A stretch of DNA of 64,000 nucleotides from Physella acuta. Its lineage: Eukaryota > Mollusca > Gastropoda > Physidae. The stretch covers positions 1 to 64,000 of the forward strand of contig NW_026731570.1 of NCBI RefSeq assembly GCF_028476545.1. Direction: 5' to 3'. The position numbers were made by a program, and so were the translations under genes. This document shows positions 12,867 to 24,665 of this stretch, piece after piece. How positions within the stretch are numbered: the first letter of the stretch is position 1; every line of letters begins with the position of its first letter. Under the pieces are notes generated by a model. The model saw only the letters and a program-made list of their open reading frames with translations. It was not told the origin of the DNA and made no database searches.

Positions 12867-13083
12867 CAGGGGTCTCCAAACTACGGCCCGCGGGCCGGAT
12901 GCGGCCCGCGAAGTCCTCTCATCCGGCCCGCGGAGATCTTTTTGTCTAAGGAAAAATCGTTTGTTGGTGATGGTTGAGGACCTTTGCCCAGAGAAATCAA
13001 AGACATGCCTGGAAGAAACTGGCCCACAAACTGAAATTCGATAGTTAATGTGGCCCTCGGTCTAAAAAGTTTGGAGACCCCTG
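12867..13083. mobile_element. hAT-like MITE with perfect 8-bp target duplication
   Basis: Ends CAGGGGTCTCCAAACT and AGTTTGGAGACCCCTG are perfect inverted repeats, typical of hAT elements. The flanks are a perfect 8-bp duplication ATATATAA (12859-12866 and 13084-13091). The 217-bp interior is related to copies at 17269 and 23474 (GCCCGCGGGCC-rich subterminal region) and carries only a remnant, not a transposase. Confidence 0.92.
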
Positions 13084-13091
13084 ATATATAA

Positions 13092-14203
13092 CATAAAATA
13101 TATAACATATGCTAAAATTATTTTTTATTTAAAATGATGTATACAATTAAAAATAACAATTGTAGTATAGCTGCTGATTTAAATTACTTGCTTTCTCTGT
13201 CATTTGTTGTGCTTCGCCCGTCATTGATCGAAACTTGCGAGAAAAGTTTCGACCACTTCTAACTGACCGGTTCGTTTCAAACTTGATACGTGGGTCAAGT
13301 CTAGATGACAATGCAATGGACTACTAAATAGTAGTTCATTATTAAATATTTAAAGAAAAATAATTTGTTTTCTCCTTTTCAGTGCATTATTACAAACACG
13401 CTTGTTATCGAAACGTTTTTATGCATTTTTTTACACGCGTTTTAACACACATGCATGATATATTTTCTAACATGAACCCATGGTAAATTGAAACAAAATT
13501 TAAAATTGAAAGATTATGATAAATATCTCCAAGGTAATCCATTGTAAATCGATTGGCACAATCATTTCCGCTCCAGATAAGAATTGTGTAGTTTATAAAA
13601 ATGTCAAATTTATAAGGTATGTCTACTTGTGAAAATAATAGACACATTTCCTTGTTAAATGGCTTTCTCGCATTGTTAAAACGTTTTTATTTTTATTCGC
13701 CAATTCGTGTAGTTAATAGATAATTTATACCGATGTAATGAAACAAATGCCATGTTGAATCAAAAATGAAGGAAAAAATTCGCTTGTCTACTGTTTCAGT
13801 TTTTAATATGGCTGCTGTGTGCGCGATTTTAAGAGCCTCAAATTATGTTTCAATAATAAATAAATAATAAATATCGGCACCTATTCATATGTGACTTTTT
13901 TTATGCTTATGTTTTGTAAGACAATATACAATGATCCGCAGATATTTGTCTCACGACTGAATACCTCTGTGTCGTTAATGATAGTGTGAATATTATCACT
14001 GGTTGTATCCCTTTGTAGTTTTCAAGTTTATGCATGGGAGGTAACTAACACAAATTAACATGTTAACTTCAGTTTCTCAATAGGCACTGCAGTAAGACAT
14101 TAAAGGGAATATAGTTAAGAAAATAGTGATAGGGAGAGCTTATTTATGAATAGAAGTGTGTCCACATGACATTCTGTTAATACGAATATAATGCCAGTGT
14201 ATT
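13092..14203. other. no gene seen; AT-rich spacer
   Basis: About 1.1 kb of AT-rich sequence. The 80-codon minus frame at 13405-13647 resembles no family I recognise and is probably chance. Confidence 0.4.
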
Positions 14204-14206
14204 TAA

Positions 14207-14587
14207 GGGGTCAGCCATAAATGACGGCAAGCTTTTTTTGACGATTTTTGCCCCCCCCCCCTCCCCTCCGTCACACATTGTCACAAAAAGCCACCCCCCT
14301 CAAAGTTGCAGTTGAATTTTTCTTAAAACATCGATATATTTCCAAAATCTTGTATGAACTCTGTCAAAATAGAGTATTTTAATCAACTCCTATTACAATT
14401 TATTAAAACAGTTTTCTAAAACGCGAAATAACGTCTAAAATTCGTTTTCTAACGTTGCTTTTTTATTATGCAAAAGTGTGACGTCGCACCATCTGAACCC
14501 CCCCCCCCCCCTCCCTTATCACACACCGTCACAAAATTACGGACCCCCCTCCCCCCTACGAATGTGACGTCATTTATGGACGACCCC
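14207..14587. mobile_element. MITE with GGGGTC termini and TAA target duplication
   Basis: The left end GGGGTCAGCCATAAATGACG and the inverted right end (CGTCATTTATGGACGACCCC) match over about 20 bp with few differences. TAA flanks both sides (14204-14206 and 14588-14590). A 3-bp TWA duplication is typical of PIF/Harbinger elements, so that superfamily is likely but not proven. The interior has two C-rich blocks and no transposase. Decayed relatives appear near 19440-19495 and 42015-42110. Confidence 0.75.
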
Positions 14588-14590
14588 TAA

Positions 14591-14965
14591 ATGACATTTG
14601 GCCAACACAAAAATGTTATTGTTTGCAGTGTAAAAAAAAGCAAAAAAAAAAAAAAAAAACAACACATTTTTCTCTGTGAGATCACATTTCAAAAATGATA
14701 AGACAACCCACACATATTAAAAAGATCACCCACTTAGATTAAAAACAAAGTGAAGAATGACGTTTATCCCCAACCCCTCCCGTAGAGTTAGGGGTGGGAC
14801 GGGCCAATTATTTCACGGCGCAGTGGCCAGTGAGAGTTTGGTGTTATTCTTCAGGTGGCGAGAGGTGGGGGGGGGGGGGGGGGGGCGGAGTGGGAGGGGT
14901 AGTGGGCGGATAGAGAAATCAATACAAGTCCATCCAGGCTAGTTTAGGGACGGAGTCTACCAACG
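14591..14965. other. no gene seen; A and G homopolymers
   Basis: An A run at about 14642-14659 and a G run at about 14868-14885. Confidence 0.4.
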
Positions 14966-15260
14966 CTGAAAATTTCATTGAGCAGGTGGCCATCAAGGCT
15001 GAAAATGTGGTAGAGATGGGGCCATCAAGGCTGAAAATTTGGTAGAGATGGGGCCATCAAGGCTGAAAATTTGGTACAGCATGGGGCCATCAAGGCTGAA
15101 AATTTGGGACCATCAAGGCTGAAAATTTGGTAGAGCATGGGGCCATCAAGGCTGAAAATTTGGGGCCATCAAGGCTGAAAATTTGGTAGAGCATGGGGCC
15201 ATCAAAGCTGAAAATGTGGTAGACCGTGGGCCCCATTTAGGCTGAAATTGAGGTAGAGCC
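14966..15260. repeat. minisatellite, about 24-33 bp
   Basis: About nine copies of GCCATCAAGGCTGAAAATTT with optional GGTAGAGCATGGG linkers. Confidence 0.88.
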
Positions 15261-15535
15261 GGTGGCATATCAAGGCTCAAAATCATTCTGACACAAAGAA
15301 ATTCTGTGATGAATGTAACAATTTTACATCCTGCACGCGTTAAGTGGTAGCACCTGAGATGGCCAGTCGTGGCTCAAACTCTACTTCACCTGCTCCTGTG
15401 AGGACTCAACGATATTGTTACTACTTGGTCGAACATAAACAGAAAGGACATTGTTTATACAGGATGACGATGCTGGTGTGTGCGGGGTGGGGAAGTGCAT
15501 GTGTGTGAGTACGCGCTCTCGCGTGTGTATGCACA

Positions 15536-15574
<39 letters not shown>

Positions 15575-15736
15575 ACAATGTAGTGTTATCTTAAATTTAG
15601 ATAAATACAAAAAAAAAAAAGAATTACCCTGGAGATATCCGTTAACAATGTGCCTATAAGAAGAACAAGTTTTTTTAAACAATTTTTTTAAAAACGAGTT
15701 TTTCAACAAGACATCTCGACATATCTTGTCACGCGA
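15261..15736. other. no gene seen; GT microsatellite
   Basis: Contains a (GT)n tract at 15538-15571 and a short SINE-tail-like phrase ACTCTACTTCACCTGC near 15377. Confidence 0.5.
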
Positions 15737-15739
15737 ACA

Positions 15740-16550
15740 ACGCCATCTTGAAGTATGAAAGAAGGACAAAACAGCACCATCTTGCAGTATGATGGAGGGA
15801 CAAAACAGCACCATCTTGCAGTATGATGGAGGGACAAAACAGCACCATCTTGCAGTATGATGGAGGGACAAAACAGCGACATCTTGCAGTATGATGGAGG
15901 GACAAAACAGCACCATCTTGCAGTATGATGGAGGGACAAAACAGCACCATCTTGCAGTATGATGGAGGGACAAAACAGCACCATCTTACAGTATGACGGG
16001 GGGGGGGGGGGGACAAAACAGCACCATCTTACAGTATGATGGATGGACAAAACAGCGACATCTTGCAGTATGACAGGGGGGGGGGACAAAACAGCGACAT
16101 CTTGCAGTATGATGGAGGGACAAAACAGCACCATCTTACAGTATGACAGGGGGGGGGGACAAAACAGCGCCATCTTACAGTATGATGGAGGGACAAAACA
16201 GCGACATCTTGCAGTATGATGGAGGGACAAAACAGCACCATCTTACAGTATGACAGGGGGGGACAAAACAGCGCCATCTTACAGTATGATGGAGGGACAA
16301 AACAGCGACATCTTGCAGTATGACAGGGGGGGGGGACAAAACAGCGCCATCTTGCAGTATGACAGGGGGGGGGGACAAAACAGCACCATCTTACAGTATG
16401 ATGGAGGGACAAAACAGCGTCATCTTGAAGTATGATGGAGGGACAAAACAGCGCCATCTTGAAGTATGTTGGAGGGACAAAACAGCGCCATCTTGAAGTA
16501 TGATGGAGGGACAAAACAGCGCCATCTTGAAGTATGATGGAGGGATACAG
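15740..16550. repeat. minisatellite, 34-bp unit, about 24 copies
   Basis: The core is CAGTATGATGGAGGGACAAA followed by ACAGCACCATCTTG. A sub-type replaces GATGGAGGG by GACAGGGGG with a variable G run, so G-run slippage is superimposed on unit turnover. Minus-strand frames rich in HTARW/CCFVPPS peptides are by-products. Confidence 0.96.
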
Positions 16551-16680
16551 TGGGACAGATGTACCTCAAGGACAAATGATCTCACGGACAAAATATACCA
16601 GGACAAAATATACCAGGACAAAATATATCAGGACAAATGATATCATGGACAAATGATCTGAAACAAAATATCTCACAGCG
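16551..16680. repeat. short degenerate repeat, GGACAAA phrases
   Basis: Units of 15-17 bp such as GGACAAAATATACCA and GGACAAATGATCTCA, sharing GGACAAA with the 34-bp array to the left. Probably a degenerate extension of it. Confidence 0.7.
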
Positions 16681-17227
<547 letters not shown>

Positions 17228-17268
17228 GAGATTAGCAGTTGGCCGGACAGCCAGACATATAGCTAGAC

Positions 17269-17930
17269 CAGGGGTCTCCAAACTTTTCAGCCCGAGGGCC
17301 GCATTAACTATCAAATATCAGTTCGGGGGCCGGAGTTTCTTCCTTGCATCTCTTTGGGGTGGCGGTATCCCCGACCCCCACCCCCACCCCCCCCCCCCCC
17401 CAACGAAATATAATTTATATAGAAATATATATACATTTTAAATGCACCCCCCTACCCTGGAGAAAAAGTCTGAAAGAAACATTGTCGGGGGCCGACAACA
17501 CACTCGAGGTCCAAGTATGTTTTCCTTGGGCAAACACAAAAACCCACCCGCCATTTTTTGAACTTGTCTCTAAGGAGGTCATTTGCCTGCAATTCAATGA
17601 CCTCCATCTGCAGTTTATCTGGGCAACTGGTTACATTTGCTTCAAATGGGTTTTGAAACAGTCTCACTTCTGCCTTTGAATCCTAGTCAGAAAACCGCTA
17701 CTGAAACTGCAGCTGGAGGTCTTGTTAGCAGTTTTCACTATTTGAGTCGCAATGTTTTCATCCATGTCTGCAACACGGAGGGCAATGGTATTAGCACTCA
17801 AAGCTACATTTTCCAATTGTTTTGAATGTTCTGGGCAAATCTCAGACATTTCTAACAAAACTAAAAGATCTCCGCGGGCCGGATAAGAGGACCTCGCGGG
17901 CCGCATCCGGCGTAGTTTGGAGACCCCTGC
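17269..17930 (-). mobile_element. hAT-like element, internally deleted, with transposase remnants
   Basis: Same CAGGGGTCTCCAAACT termini as 12867. Flanking AGCTAGAC occurs at 17261-17268 and 17931-17938 (one extra C on the right), an 8-bp target duplication. The minus strand encodes two transposase-like pieces: one near 17906-17740 with LSANTIALRVADMDENI and one near 17667-17520 with NPFEANVTSCPDKLQMEVIE followed by LQANDLLRDKF. Both resemble the hAT transposases domesticated in the GTF2IRD2/ZBED group (from memory). The middle of the transposase is missing, so this is a deletion derivative. A C-run plus a CTGAAAGAAACATTG stretch at about 17380-17485 looks like another short MITE inserted in it. 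Confidence 0.85.
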
Positions 17931-18228
17931 AGCTAGACGAACACCACCAAGTAGCGTGTAAGATTCACCGTCTAGATCCTCCTGGTTGGTGTGTGTGTGC
18001 TCCTGCTTGAAGTGTGATACAACGTAACGAAACTGAATTACTTTGAAGTTGTCGCCGGCTAATTTTGTCGGTAATTATTGATGAGCCGTGGGTGTGAATA
18101 CGTCGCCAGAATCTGGCGTGTTGGTCGTGCATAGGATAGTGGAGGGGGGGGGGGGGGGTCTCACTCGACTTCAATAGCAGGCTGGTTTAAAGACACGCAT
18201 ACTTAGGTCTATATACAGCAGTCTATTC

Positions 18229-18232
<4 letters not shown>

Positions 18233-18306
<74 letters not shown>
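18233..18306. repeat. (AT)n microsatellite
   Basis: About 73 bp of uninterrupted TA repeats. Confidence 0.97.
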
Positions 18307-18307
<1 letters not shown>

Positions 18308-18662
18308 TGTATGTACATATGTGTGTGTGCTTGAAATAAATAATTAAAGCATAGCTAGACGTTTGAATTGTTTCTCGTAGAAAGACTATTTTTACAGTTT
18401 TAATCAATAAAGGTATTAACCTTAATCCAAATCCTGGATGTAGCTAGCGTGTAAGCATTTTTCAAAATGGTGGCGAAATAATGGAGCCTGACTAATTAGT
18501 GAGTCCCCTGCGAATTCCTTACTTTTAAATTAACTTAGCATTATCAAACAATTTATACACTTTGCTGAAATATTGTAGCATGTACCATGTTTTGTGGTCG
18601 TCCATTATCGAGGCGAAAGAGAAACAGATACCAATTACATATTGATCTGTTAAGAGGACTAA
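18307..18662. other. no gene seen
   Basis: AT-rich spacer between the AT tract and the 70-bp array. Confidence 0.4.
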
Positions 18663-19228
18663 ATTGATAGAAGTAGGAGGGATTAGGGTTGGGAGATCGT
18701 CACTGTGAAATGTTTGAAGGGGATAGATAAAATGGGATAAAAGTAGGAGGAATTGTGTGGGTTTGGGAGATGGTCACAGTGAAATGTTTGAAGGGGATAG
18801 ATAAAATGGGATAAAAGTAGGAGGAATTGGGTTTGGGAGATCGTCACAGTGAAATGTTTGAAGGGGATAGATAAAATGGGATAAAAGTAGGAGGAATTGG
18901 GTTTGGGAGATGGTCACAGTGAAATGTTTGAAGGGGATAGATAAATTGGGATAAAAGTAGGAGGAATTAGGGTGGGTTTGGGAGATGGTCACAGTGAAAT
19001 GTTTGAAGGGGATAGATAAAATGGGATAAAAGTAGGAGGAATTAGGGTGGGTCTGGGAGATGGTCACAGTGAAATGTTTGAAGGGGATAGATAAAATGGG
19101 ATAAAAGTAGGAGGAATTGGGTTTGGGAGATCGTCACAGTGAAATGTTTGAAGGGGATAGATAAAATGGGATAAAAGTAGGAGGAATTGGGTTTGGGAGA
19201 TGGTCACAGTGAAATGTTTGAAGGAAAG
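18663..19228. repeat. tandem repeat, about 70-bp unit, 8 copies
   Basis: Each unit contains GAAATGTTTGAAGGGGATAG, ATAAAATGGGATAAAAGTAG, GAGGAATTGGGTTTGGGAGA and TCGTCACAGT in order. Some units carry an extra AGGGTGG. Copies are over 90% alike by eye. Confidence 0.95.
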
Positions 19229-19708
19229 GAGGTTGCTTTTAAATATAGAGAGGATTAACACGCAGGTAAAAATTGTGTTAACAAAGTATGTTTTCTTATA
19301 GGGGGGGGGGGGGGGAATTCCATAAAAGTTACATTCTTAGCCTCCTCTCAAAAAATAAAACAACAACACAAATAGTTACAATGATTTTAGTCGATTACAG
19401 TATGAAAGAATAAATACGCCATCACCCCCTTACCAACGTCCTAATCCCCCCAACCTTTCCAGAGATTGTGACGTTATTTATGGACTACCCTCCCTTCATA
19501 GTTTGACGTGCGCAAGTACTCAGATGAAGTGTTCGCTAACATAGAGCTCAGGCCTATCTTAGATTGTAGTGTGAATGATTTCCTGCGTAATGGGATTGTG
19601 GGATTTCTGACGTAATTAAAACAAATATTCTTGCTTTCTTTGATTTGACGAAAAAAAAATAGTGCGTCTCCGAGAATAAAAAAAATGTTGCAGTGGTGTA
19701 CCAAAAGC
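19229..19708. other. no gene seen; poly-G; MITE fragment
   Basis: A G run at about 19301-19315, and near 19440-19495 a decayed piece with GTGACGTTATTTATGGAC similar to the right end of the MITE at 14207. Confidence 0.45.
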
Positions 19709-20605
19709 GATGACGTGTAAGCAGACGTTGTGGTTGAGAAAGCGATATTGGTGTAGAGTGTTATCTCAACGCCGAAGGTACAGGATATCGTCTTAGTTAA
19801 GTCTTAACCCTTGACTTTTAACCTCTGCACTGACATATGAGTTAGGCGTGTGTTGGACCTCCGCTAAACCCATGAGACATACTCATCGAACCTCTAGGGT
19901 TCGATGGAATCCAGGTTATGAACCCCTGGTCTAAATTGTTTGAGATAGACTGGTTTCGAGAGTCCACCATGCCAAAAGGCAAAAGTGCCTTTTTCTTTTT
20001 CTTCGTTTTAAATTTTAGTATTGGAAGGGATCCCCTTCAACACAGTTAAGTATACGTGTCAACTTGTTACGCGCATGTGTGATACCATTGACTCCGATTT
20101 CAACCTGCTTTTCTTTTTGGATTTGCTTCCATAGCCTTTGTCCAACCAAGAACAAACTACAAGGCAGCAGTTGTTTGATTTGGGAGTTGTCTCTCCTAGA
20201 AGAGCAGCTGACCACAGCTAACGAGCCTCATCTGCTTGATGGATTGAACTCGAGACTTTTAGGTTTAGCAACCATGAGCTTTACCGACTCGACCACGCCG
20301 AACTTTAGCTCTTCCAAATATTTTCAAAATTAGAGCGTCTGCCAGTCCTATTTCATAGCCTTTAACACAGAGGGTCAGAAGTTTCTTTCTATTTGTGTTG
20401 TTGTTGCTTTATTTTGTGAGAGGTTCGGTGAGTATGTCTCATGGGCTTAGCGGAGGTCAAACACACGCCTAACTCATATGACAGTGCAGAGGTTAAAAGG
20501 CAGGGGTTAAGACTTAACTAGGACGATATCCTTTACCTTCGGCGTTGAGATAACACTCTACACCAATATTGCTTTCTCAATAACAACGTCTGCTTACACG
20601 TCATC
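19709..20605. mobile_element. foldback element with about 187-bp inverted arms
   Basis: The left arm (19709-19897) and the right arm (20419-20605) are inverted copies starting GATGACGTGTAAGCAGACG, roughly 93-95% alike by eye and including ACCTCCGCTAAACCCATGAG near the inner end. The centre (about 520 bp) is mostly a SINE. No transposase is present. No clear target duplication was found, so the mobile nature is inferred from the structure. It could also be an inverted duplication. Confidence 0.75.
19990..20305 (-). mobile_element. tRNA-derived SINE, family 2, nested in the foldback element
   Basis: About 315 bp, clearly the same sequence as 50399-50716. On the minus strand the head has GGCGTGGTCGAGTCGGTAAA and a B-box-like GAGTTCAATCC. 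The body includes CCTTTGTCCAACCAAGAACA (plus strand) and the tail ends in a T-rich CTTCG stretch. It lies wholly between the two inverted arms. Confidence 0.85.
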
Positions 20606-20624
20606 CGAAAGGGGAAGAGGGGCA

Positions 20625-20728
20625 CTTATATCTGACCCCCCCACCCCCCAAACATAATGTAAAAATGTATGATTCGTTTTAATTGCCCCTACCCGGAGAA
20701 AAAAAAATGTCTGAAAGAAACACTGCTG
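20625..20728. mobile_element. fragment of the AAAGAAACACTG-ended MITE family
   Basis: A C-rich block followed by CCCGGAGAAAAAAAAATGTC and TGAAAGAAACACTG, matching the right end of the element at 4609. The left end is not recognisable. Confidence 0.5.
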
Positions 20729-21267
20729 AAAGTGTGGGCAGACGTAGAAAGGCGCCAACCGACAACTGGTCATCAAGACAGGTGGATGGACTTCTTATCT
20801 GCATCGAATAGATGACACCCATACACAAGGAAGATAATAGTAATGATACAGATAAAACAATGGTATCCTTGAATAGGCTATGTAGGTTAACCTTGAAGGC
20901 TTGAATGGTGTAACGTAAAAAAAAAAACAACAAAAAAAAAAACCCACAAAAAAACGTACGCCCTTCACTATCACGGTCCATCGATCAAGCGACTAACAAA
21001 ACATGACAACCGCCTATGATTCCCGCCATTAGTCGACAGAAAAACGTGTACACAAGCGGACATTACGTCATTATCGTCTGGGTACATTTCATTCCCAAAA
21101 TACAATATGGATGAGTCAACAAAAACGTAAGGACACTAGAAATAGGCTCATATAATATAGGATGATTTATGTTTTTCTGGTGGTTCTCGGTAAGTTGCAT
21201 ACCGACCGCAAGTGTGATATTATAAAGGTTTTAGTCAAGATGCCTGGTACCTTAAGCTTCATACAGA
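20729..21267. other. no gene seen
   Basis: A-rich stretch at 20918-20955. No coding or repeat signal of note. Confidence 0.4.
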
Positions 21268-21390
21268 GTTAATATGACTTGCAAACATGTGTAGCGCTCT
21301 AGATAAATCTTTAGTGGGTATGCATGTGTGTGTGTGTGTGTGTGTGGGGGGGGGGGGGTTGTGATTAGCGGATGGCAGGGTAGATTTTTC
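21268..21390. repeat. dispersed repeat, copy 1
   Basis: About 125 bp starting CAGAGTTAATATGACT, containing TGTAGCGCTCTAGATAAA, a GT/G run and GTGATTAGCGGATGGCAGGG. The copy at 24547 is about 90% alike outside the simple tract. Family unknown. Confidence 0.75.
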
Positions 21391-21594
21391 ATACGTGTGA
21401 AACCAAACGAAATATTAGGCATTTTATTGAAATAATAAAGAAAGCCTGGTTTTGTTTTAATGAACCTTTACCCTCTACCCTTCCAACCTTGTCCTAATAC
21501 CAAAACAACTTACAACGGCCATCCAAAACGTCACATCAAGTAGATCGATTTTGTTTAAAGGTATGGGCGGTATTCGATCATCTGTCAGTACGGT

Positions 21595-21990
21595 GTGGGG
21601 TATGTGTGGGTTTGTGGATGTGGTCATAAGTGAATGTGTGTGTTGGGGATGTTTGTGGGCCGTCTTGTGGGCGAGTATATGTGGTCATATGTGAATGTAT
21701 GTGTGTGTGGGCTCGGGGACTTAAGTGCTTGTATATGTGGTCATATATGTGTGTGTGTGATGTTTGTGGGCCGTCTTGTGACTGTGTATATGTGGTCATA
21801 TGGGTATGTGTGTGTGGGGGATGTTTGCGGGCCTTCATGAGCTTGCGGAAGCGTATATGTGGCCATATGTATGTGTGGGCCTTCTTGTGGCTGTGTAAAA
21901 GTGGTTATATGGGTATGTGTATGTGAGGGGATGTTTGTGGGCCTTCTTGTGGCTTGTATATGTGGTCATAATCGCGTTAGTGTCGCCATA
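21595..21990. repeat. degenerate tandem repeat, about 55-65 bp
   Basis: About seven units combining TATATGTGGTCATATG with GGGATGTTTGTGGGCC and TTGTGGC. GT-rich, with variable linkers. Confidence 0.85.
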
Positions 21991-22157
21991 TGTGCATGTG
22001 TACGGGGGGGGGGGGGGGGAGTTGCGGGCCTTCATAAGGGGCGTATAACAGTCCCGGTTAGCCGGTTAGCTGTTATAAATAACAATAGATGTTCACAGGT
22101 TGTTTAAAATAAATTTGCACTGGACTTGCAACTGGACATAATCAGACTGGACATGAT

Positions 22158-22290
22158 CTGGCAGTAGACAGGTGGCAATGAGACAGTGACAGTTGACACC
22201 TGGCAGTAGACAGGTGGCAATGAGACAGTGACAGTTGACACCTGGCAGTAGACAGGTGGCAATGAGACAGTGACATCTGTCAGTAGACAG
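22158..22290. repeat. tandem repeat, 42-bp unit, 3 copies
   Basis: Units built on GGCAGTAGACAGGTGGCAAT followed by GAGACAGTGACAGTTGACACCT. Two are exact and the third is diverged. Confidence 0.93.
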
Positions 22291-22732
22291 CAACTGACAC
22301 TTGAGGTGTGAAAAAGAAGTACCTATGCGATTACCTGGAGTACATCCGGTATCGATCCTAACTCAATAAATTTGTAATCGAGTAAGAGATACAAGAAGTC
22401 GAATACGTCCAAGTTTTGCCCCTGTTCATGACTCAGCCTACCCATCTTTTGTTGTGTTTGTACGTAAACGTAGTTTAAATAATACGTCAGCTTTGGATAA
22501 AAATGAAGCATCGCACTTTAAAATTCGGCCATTAGCCTAGAAATTTCCAATATTGTTAAATTTATGCCCCTGTTGATAAGACTGTAATTGGTTTGTTTTT
22601 ATGACCTGTTGACCACGTGACCTAGTTAAATCCAACACAAAGCTGTTGTGTTAACGTCGTGTTTTTTTCTCTTCTTAATGACAAGATGGGGAGGGGAGGG
22701 GGGGTGGGTAGAGACGCACGAAGGTCAAGGAT
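22291..22732. other. no gene seen
   Basis: AT-rich spacer ending in a purine-rich GGGGAGGGG stretch. The 62-codon minus frame at 22323 has no recognised similarity. Confidence 0.4.
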
Positions 22733-22770
22733 ATAATGACCCCCGGTGAAAGGCAATCACCGGTCATTAT
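22733..22770. other. strong imperfect hairpin
   Basis: ATAATGACC plus GGTGA (separated by a CCC bulge) pairs with TCACCGGTCATTAT across a 7-base loop AAGGCAA, giving a 14-bp stem. Not a known RNA family by eye. Confidence 0.6.
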
Positions 22771-23073
22771 CTCCTGATGAAATCCTGGTCTAATGAGCGG
22801 AACTTTGATGCACCAGGAGCCTAGGCTTGGGGCTGCTGACGGTAATGAGGTTAGGCGGGGAGGAGGGGGACAATGGATGGGGGGGGGGGGGTAAGATGAG
22901 TGAGGCGGACTGACCAGGAAGGTTACTTTTTTTAGGCGGGGGGGGGGGGGAGATAATTTAAAAATCAGCTAATACTAATGAAGACAAGGGCAGATGAGGC
23001 TTAACGACAGCTGGGGACAGCAACCCGACTAGGAGAGAACTCCCGGATGGACAAGCAAATCCAGAAAGAAAGG

Positions 23074-23076
<3 letters not shown>
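22771..23076. other. no gene seen; G runs
   Basis: G runs at about 22878-22891 and 22936-22950 in otherwise unremarkable sequence. Confidence 0.5.

Positions 23077-23159
<83 letters not shown>
23077..23159. repeat. (AT)n microsatellite
   Basis: About 83 bp of uninterrupted AT repeats. Confidence 0.97.
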
Positions 23160-23163
<4 letters not shown>

Positions 23164-23473
23164 CATATATACATAAAGTATTCGGTGATTATAGTTGTTT
23201 TTTTCCCTTATTAACCCTGCTAAAATACTAGTACACAGAAGCGTAGTACGTGCGTATTTTTGTATTCTGATGATGCTAATTAATTTTTTAAATCAATGCC
23301 AACATCATTAGTGACGTGAAGCCGAGACAGATATTGCTGTGCTATTTAGTAAACAGCTATGAAGGGGCAGCGGCGCAGCCTAGGAAGGGAGGGCGGTTCT
23401 TCCCAATGAACACTTTATTCATATCTATAATATAAGCCGCTAGGTAGTGTGTCAGTCACTCATCGGTATAGGG
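23160..23473. other. no gene seen
   Basis: AT-rich spacer to the left of the third hAT-like copy. Confidence 0.4.
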
Positions 23474-23708
23474 CAGGGGTCTCCAAACTTTTCAGTCCGA
23501 GGGCCGCATTAACTATCAAATTTCACTTCGAGGGCCGTTTCTTCCAGGCATGTCTTTGATTTTTCTGGACAAAGTTCCTCAGCCATCACCAACAAACGTT
23601 TTTTTCCGTGAACAAAAAGATCTCCGCGGGCCGGATGAGAGGACATCGCGGGCCGCAATCGGCCCGCGGGCCGCAATCGGCCCGCGGGCCGTAGTTTGGA
23701 GACCCCTG
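23474..23708. mobile_element. hAT-like MITE, third copy
   Basis: CAGGGGTCTCCAAACT/AGTTTGGAGACCCCTG termini and the same interior as 12867, in opposite orientation. The internal GCCCGCGGGCCGCAATCG segment is duplicated. Flanks GTATAGGG (left) and GTATAGGA (right, after 7 extra bases) look like the 8-bp duplication with a small disturbance at the right end. Confidence 0.85.
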
Positions 23709-23723
23709 GGCCCTGGTATAGGA

Positions 23724-24546
23724 CATATGCTAAATGACGTAGGGCCTACACATAAATCAGGATAATGCAGAAAGAGGCGCTCACATCGATTTACCATCCA
23801 GGGCTGAAGTATTTAACAACACCGCTGGAATGGGGGAGTGGGGGGGGGGGGGGGTTAATTACTGGCGGGGTCGAGGGTCAAACAGAACAGTGGGTGCAGT
23901 CGGACGACCACATCAGAGAGAAATAGATGCCACACAACATAGGGGACAGCTACAGTTTCAACACATGGTTTCTATCAGCATCACGCCTAATACACTCCCC
24001 CCCCCCTCTTGACTATATCATCATTGAATTGGTACACACGAGGTATAAAGATAATGCAAAGGGGTGGCAAGATGGAGAGTTTTTACGATACGTCAAACTC
24101 AGTCTCAGGTAATCACTGATTGGTCACATGACTACAATAAGGGAGCCAGGGCACTTTGACCCACAGACGTTTAGTTACAAATATTTAATTAACTAATTTG
24201 GTTTCCGATTGTATAATTGATTTAGTTAAACGTAGTGCATTTCATTCAAAATACACATGAAAAGGAATTGTCGCAAGTTATGATTTGTGAGAAGGTTATG
24301 GATATATACATTAATTGTTACAACGTTGATATCTGGGGTGTATTAAAATAATTACTGAGTCTAACTGCAAACGTTGGGGTTGTGTGTGTGTGTGTGGGGG
24401 GGGGGGGGTGGGGGGTGGCAAGAGGCAGGTTAAGTGCTATAAAGTAAAGAATCCTCTTTAGACCTAACGATCCACTGGGCAGATGAAGTAGAGGTTATCA
24501 TATGTTTCAGGTTATATCCTGTGCCCATCTAAATTCTAAATCAAAC
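23724..24546. other. no gene seen; G runs and SINE-tail fragment
   Basis: G runs at about 23840-23854 and 24397-24409 and a C run at about 23996-24006. GGGCAGATGAAGTAGAGGTT near 24478 resembles an inverted SINE family 1 tail. Confidence 0.45.
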
Positions 24547-24665
24547 AGAGTTAATATGACTAGCAAACTTGTGTAGCGCTCTAGATAAAGCTTTAGTGGG
24601 TATATATCTGTAGGGGGGGGGGGGGGGGTTGTGATTAGCGGATGGCAGGGTGGACTTTTCGAGAC
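24547..24665. repeat. dispersed repeat, copy 2
   Basis: Second copy of the repeat at 21268, with a G run replacing the GT/G tract. It again ends GTGATTAGCGGATGGCAGGG. Confidence 0.75.

Noticed and set aside
13405-13647. 80-codon minus-strand frame
   Set aside because: AT-rich region, no similarity recognised, no splice or promoter context.
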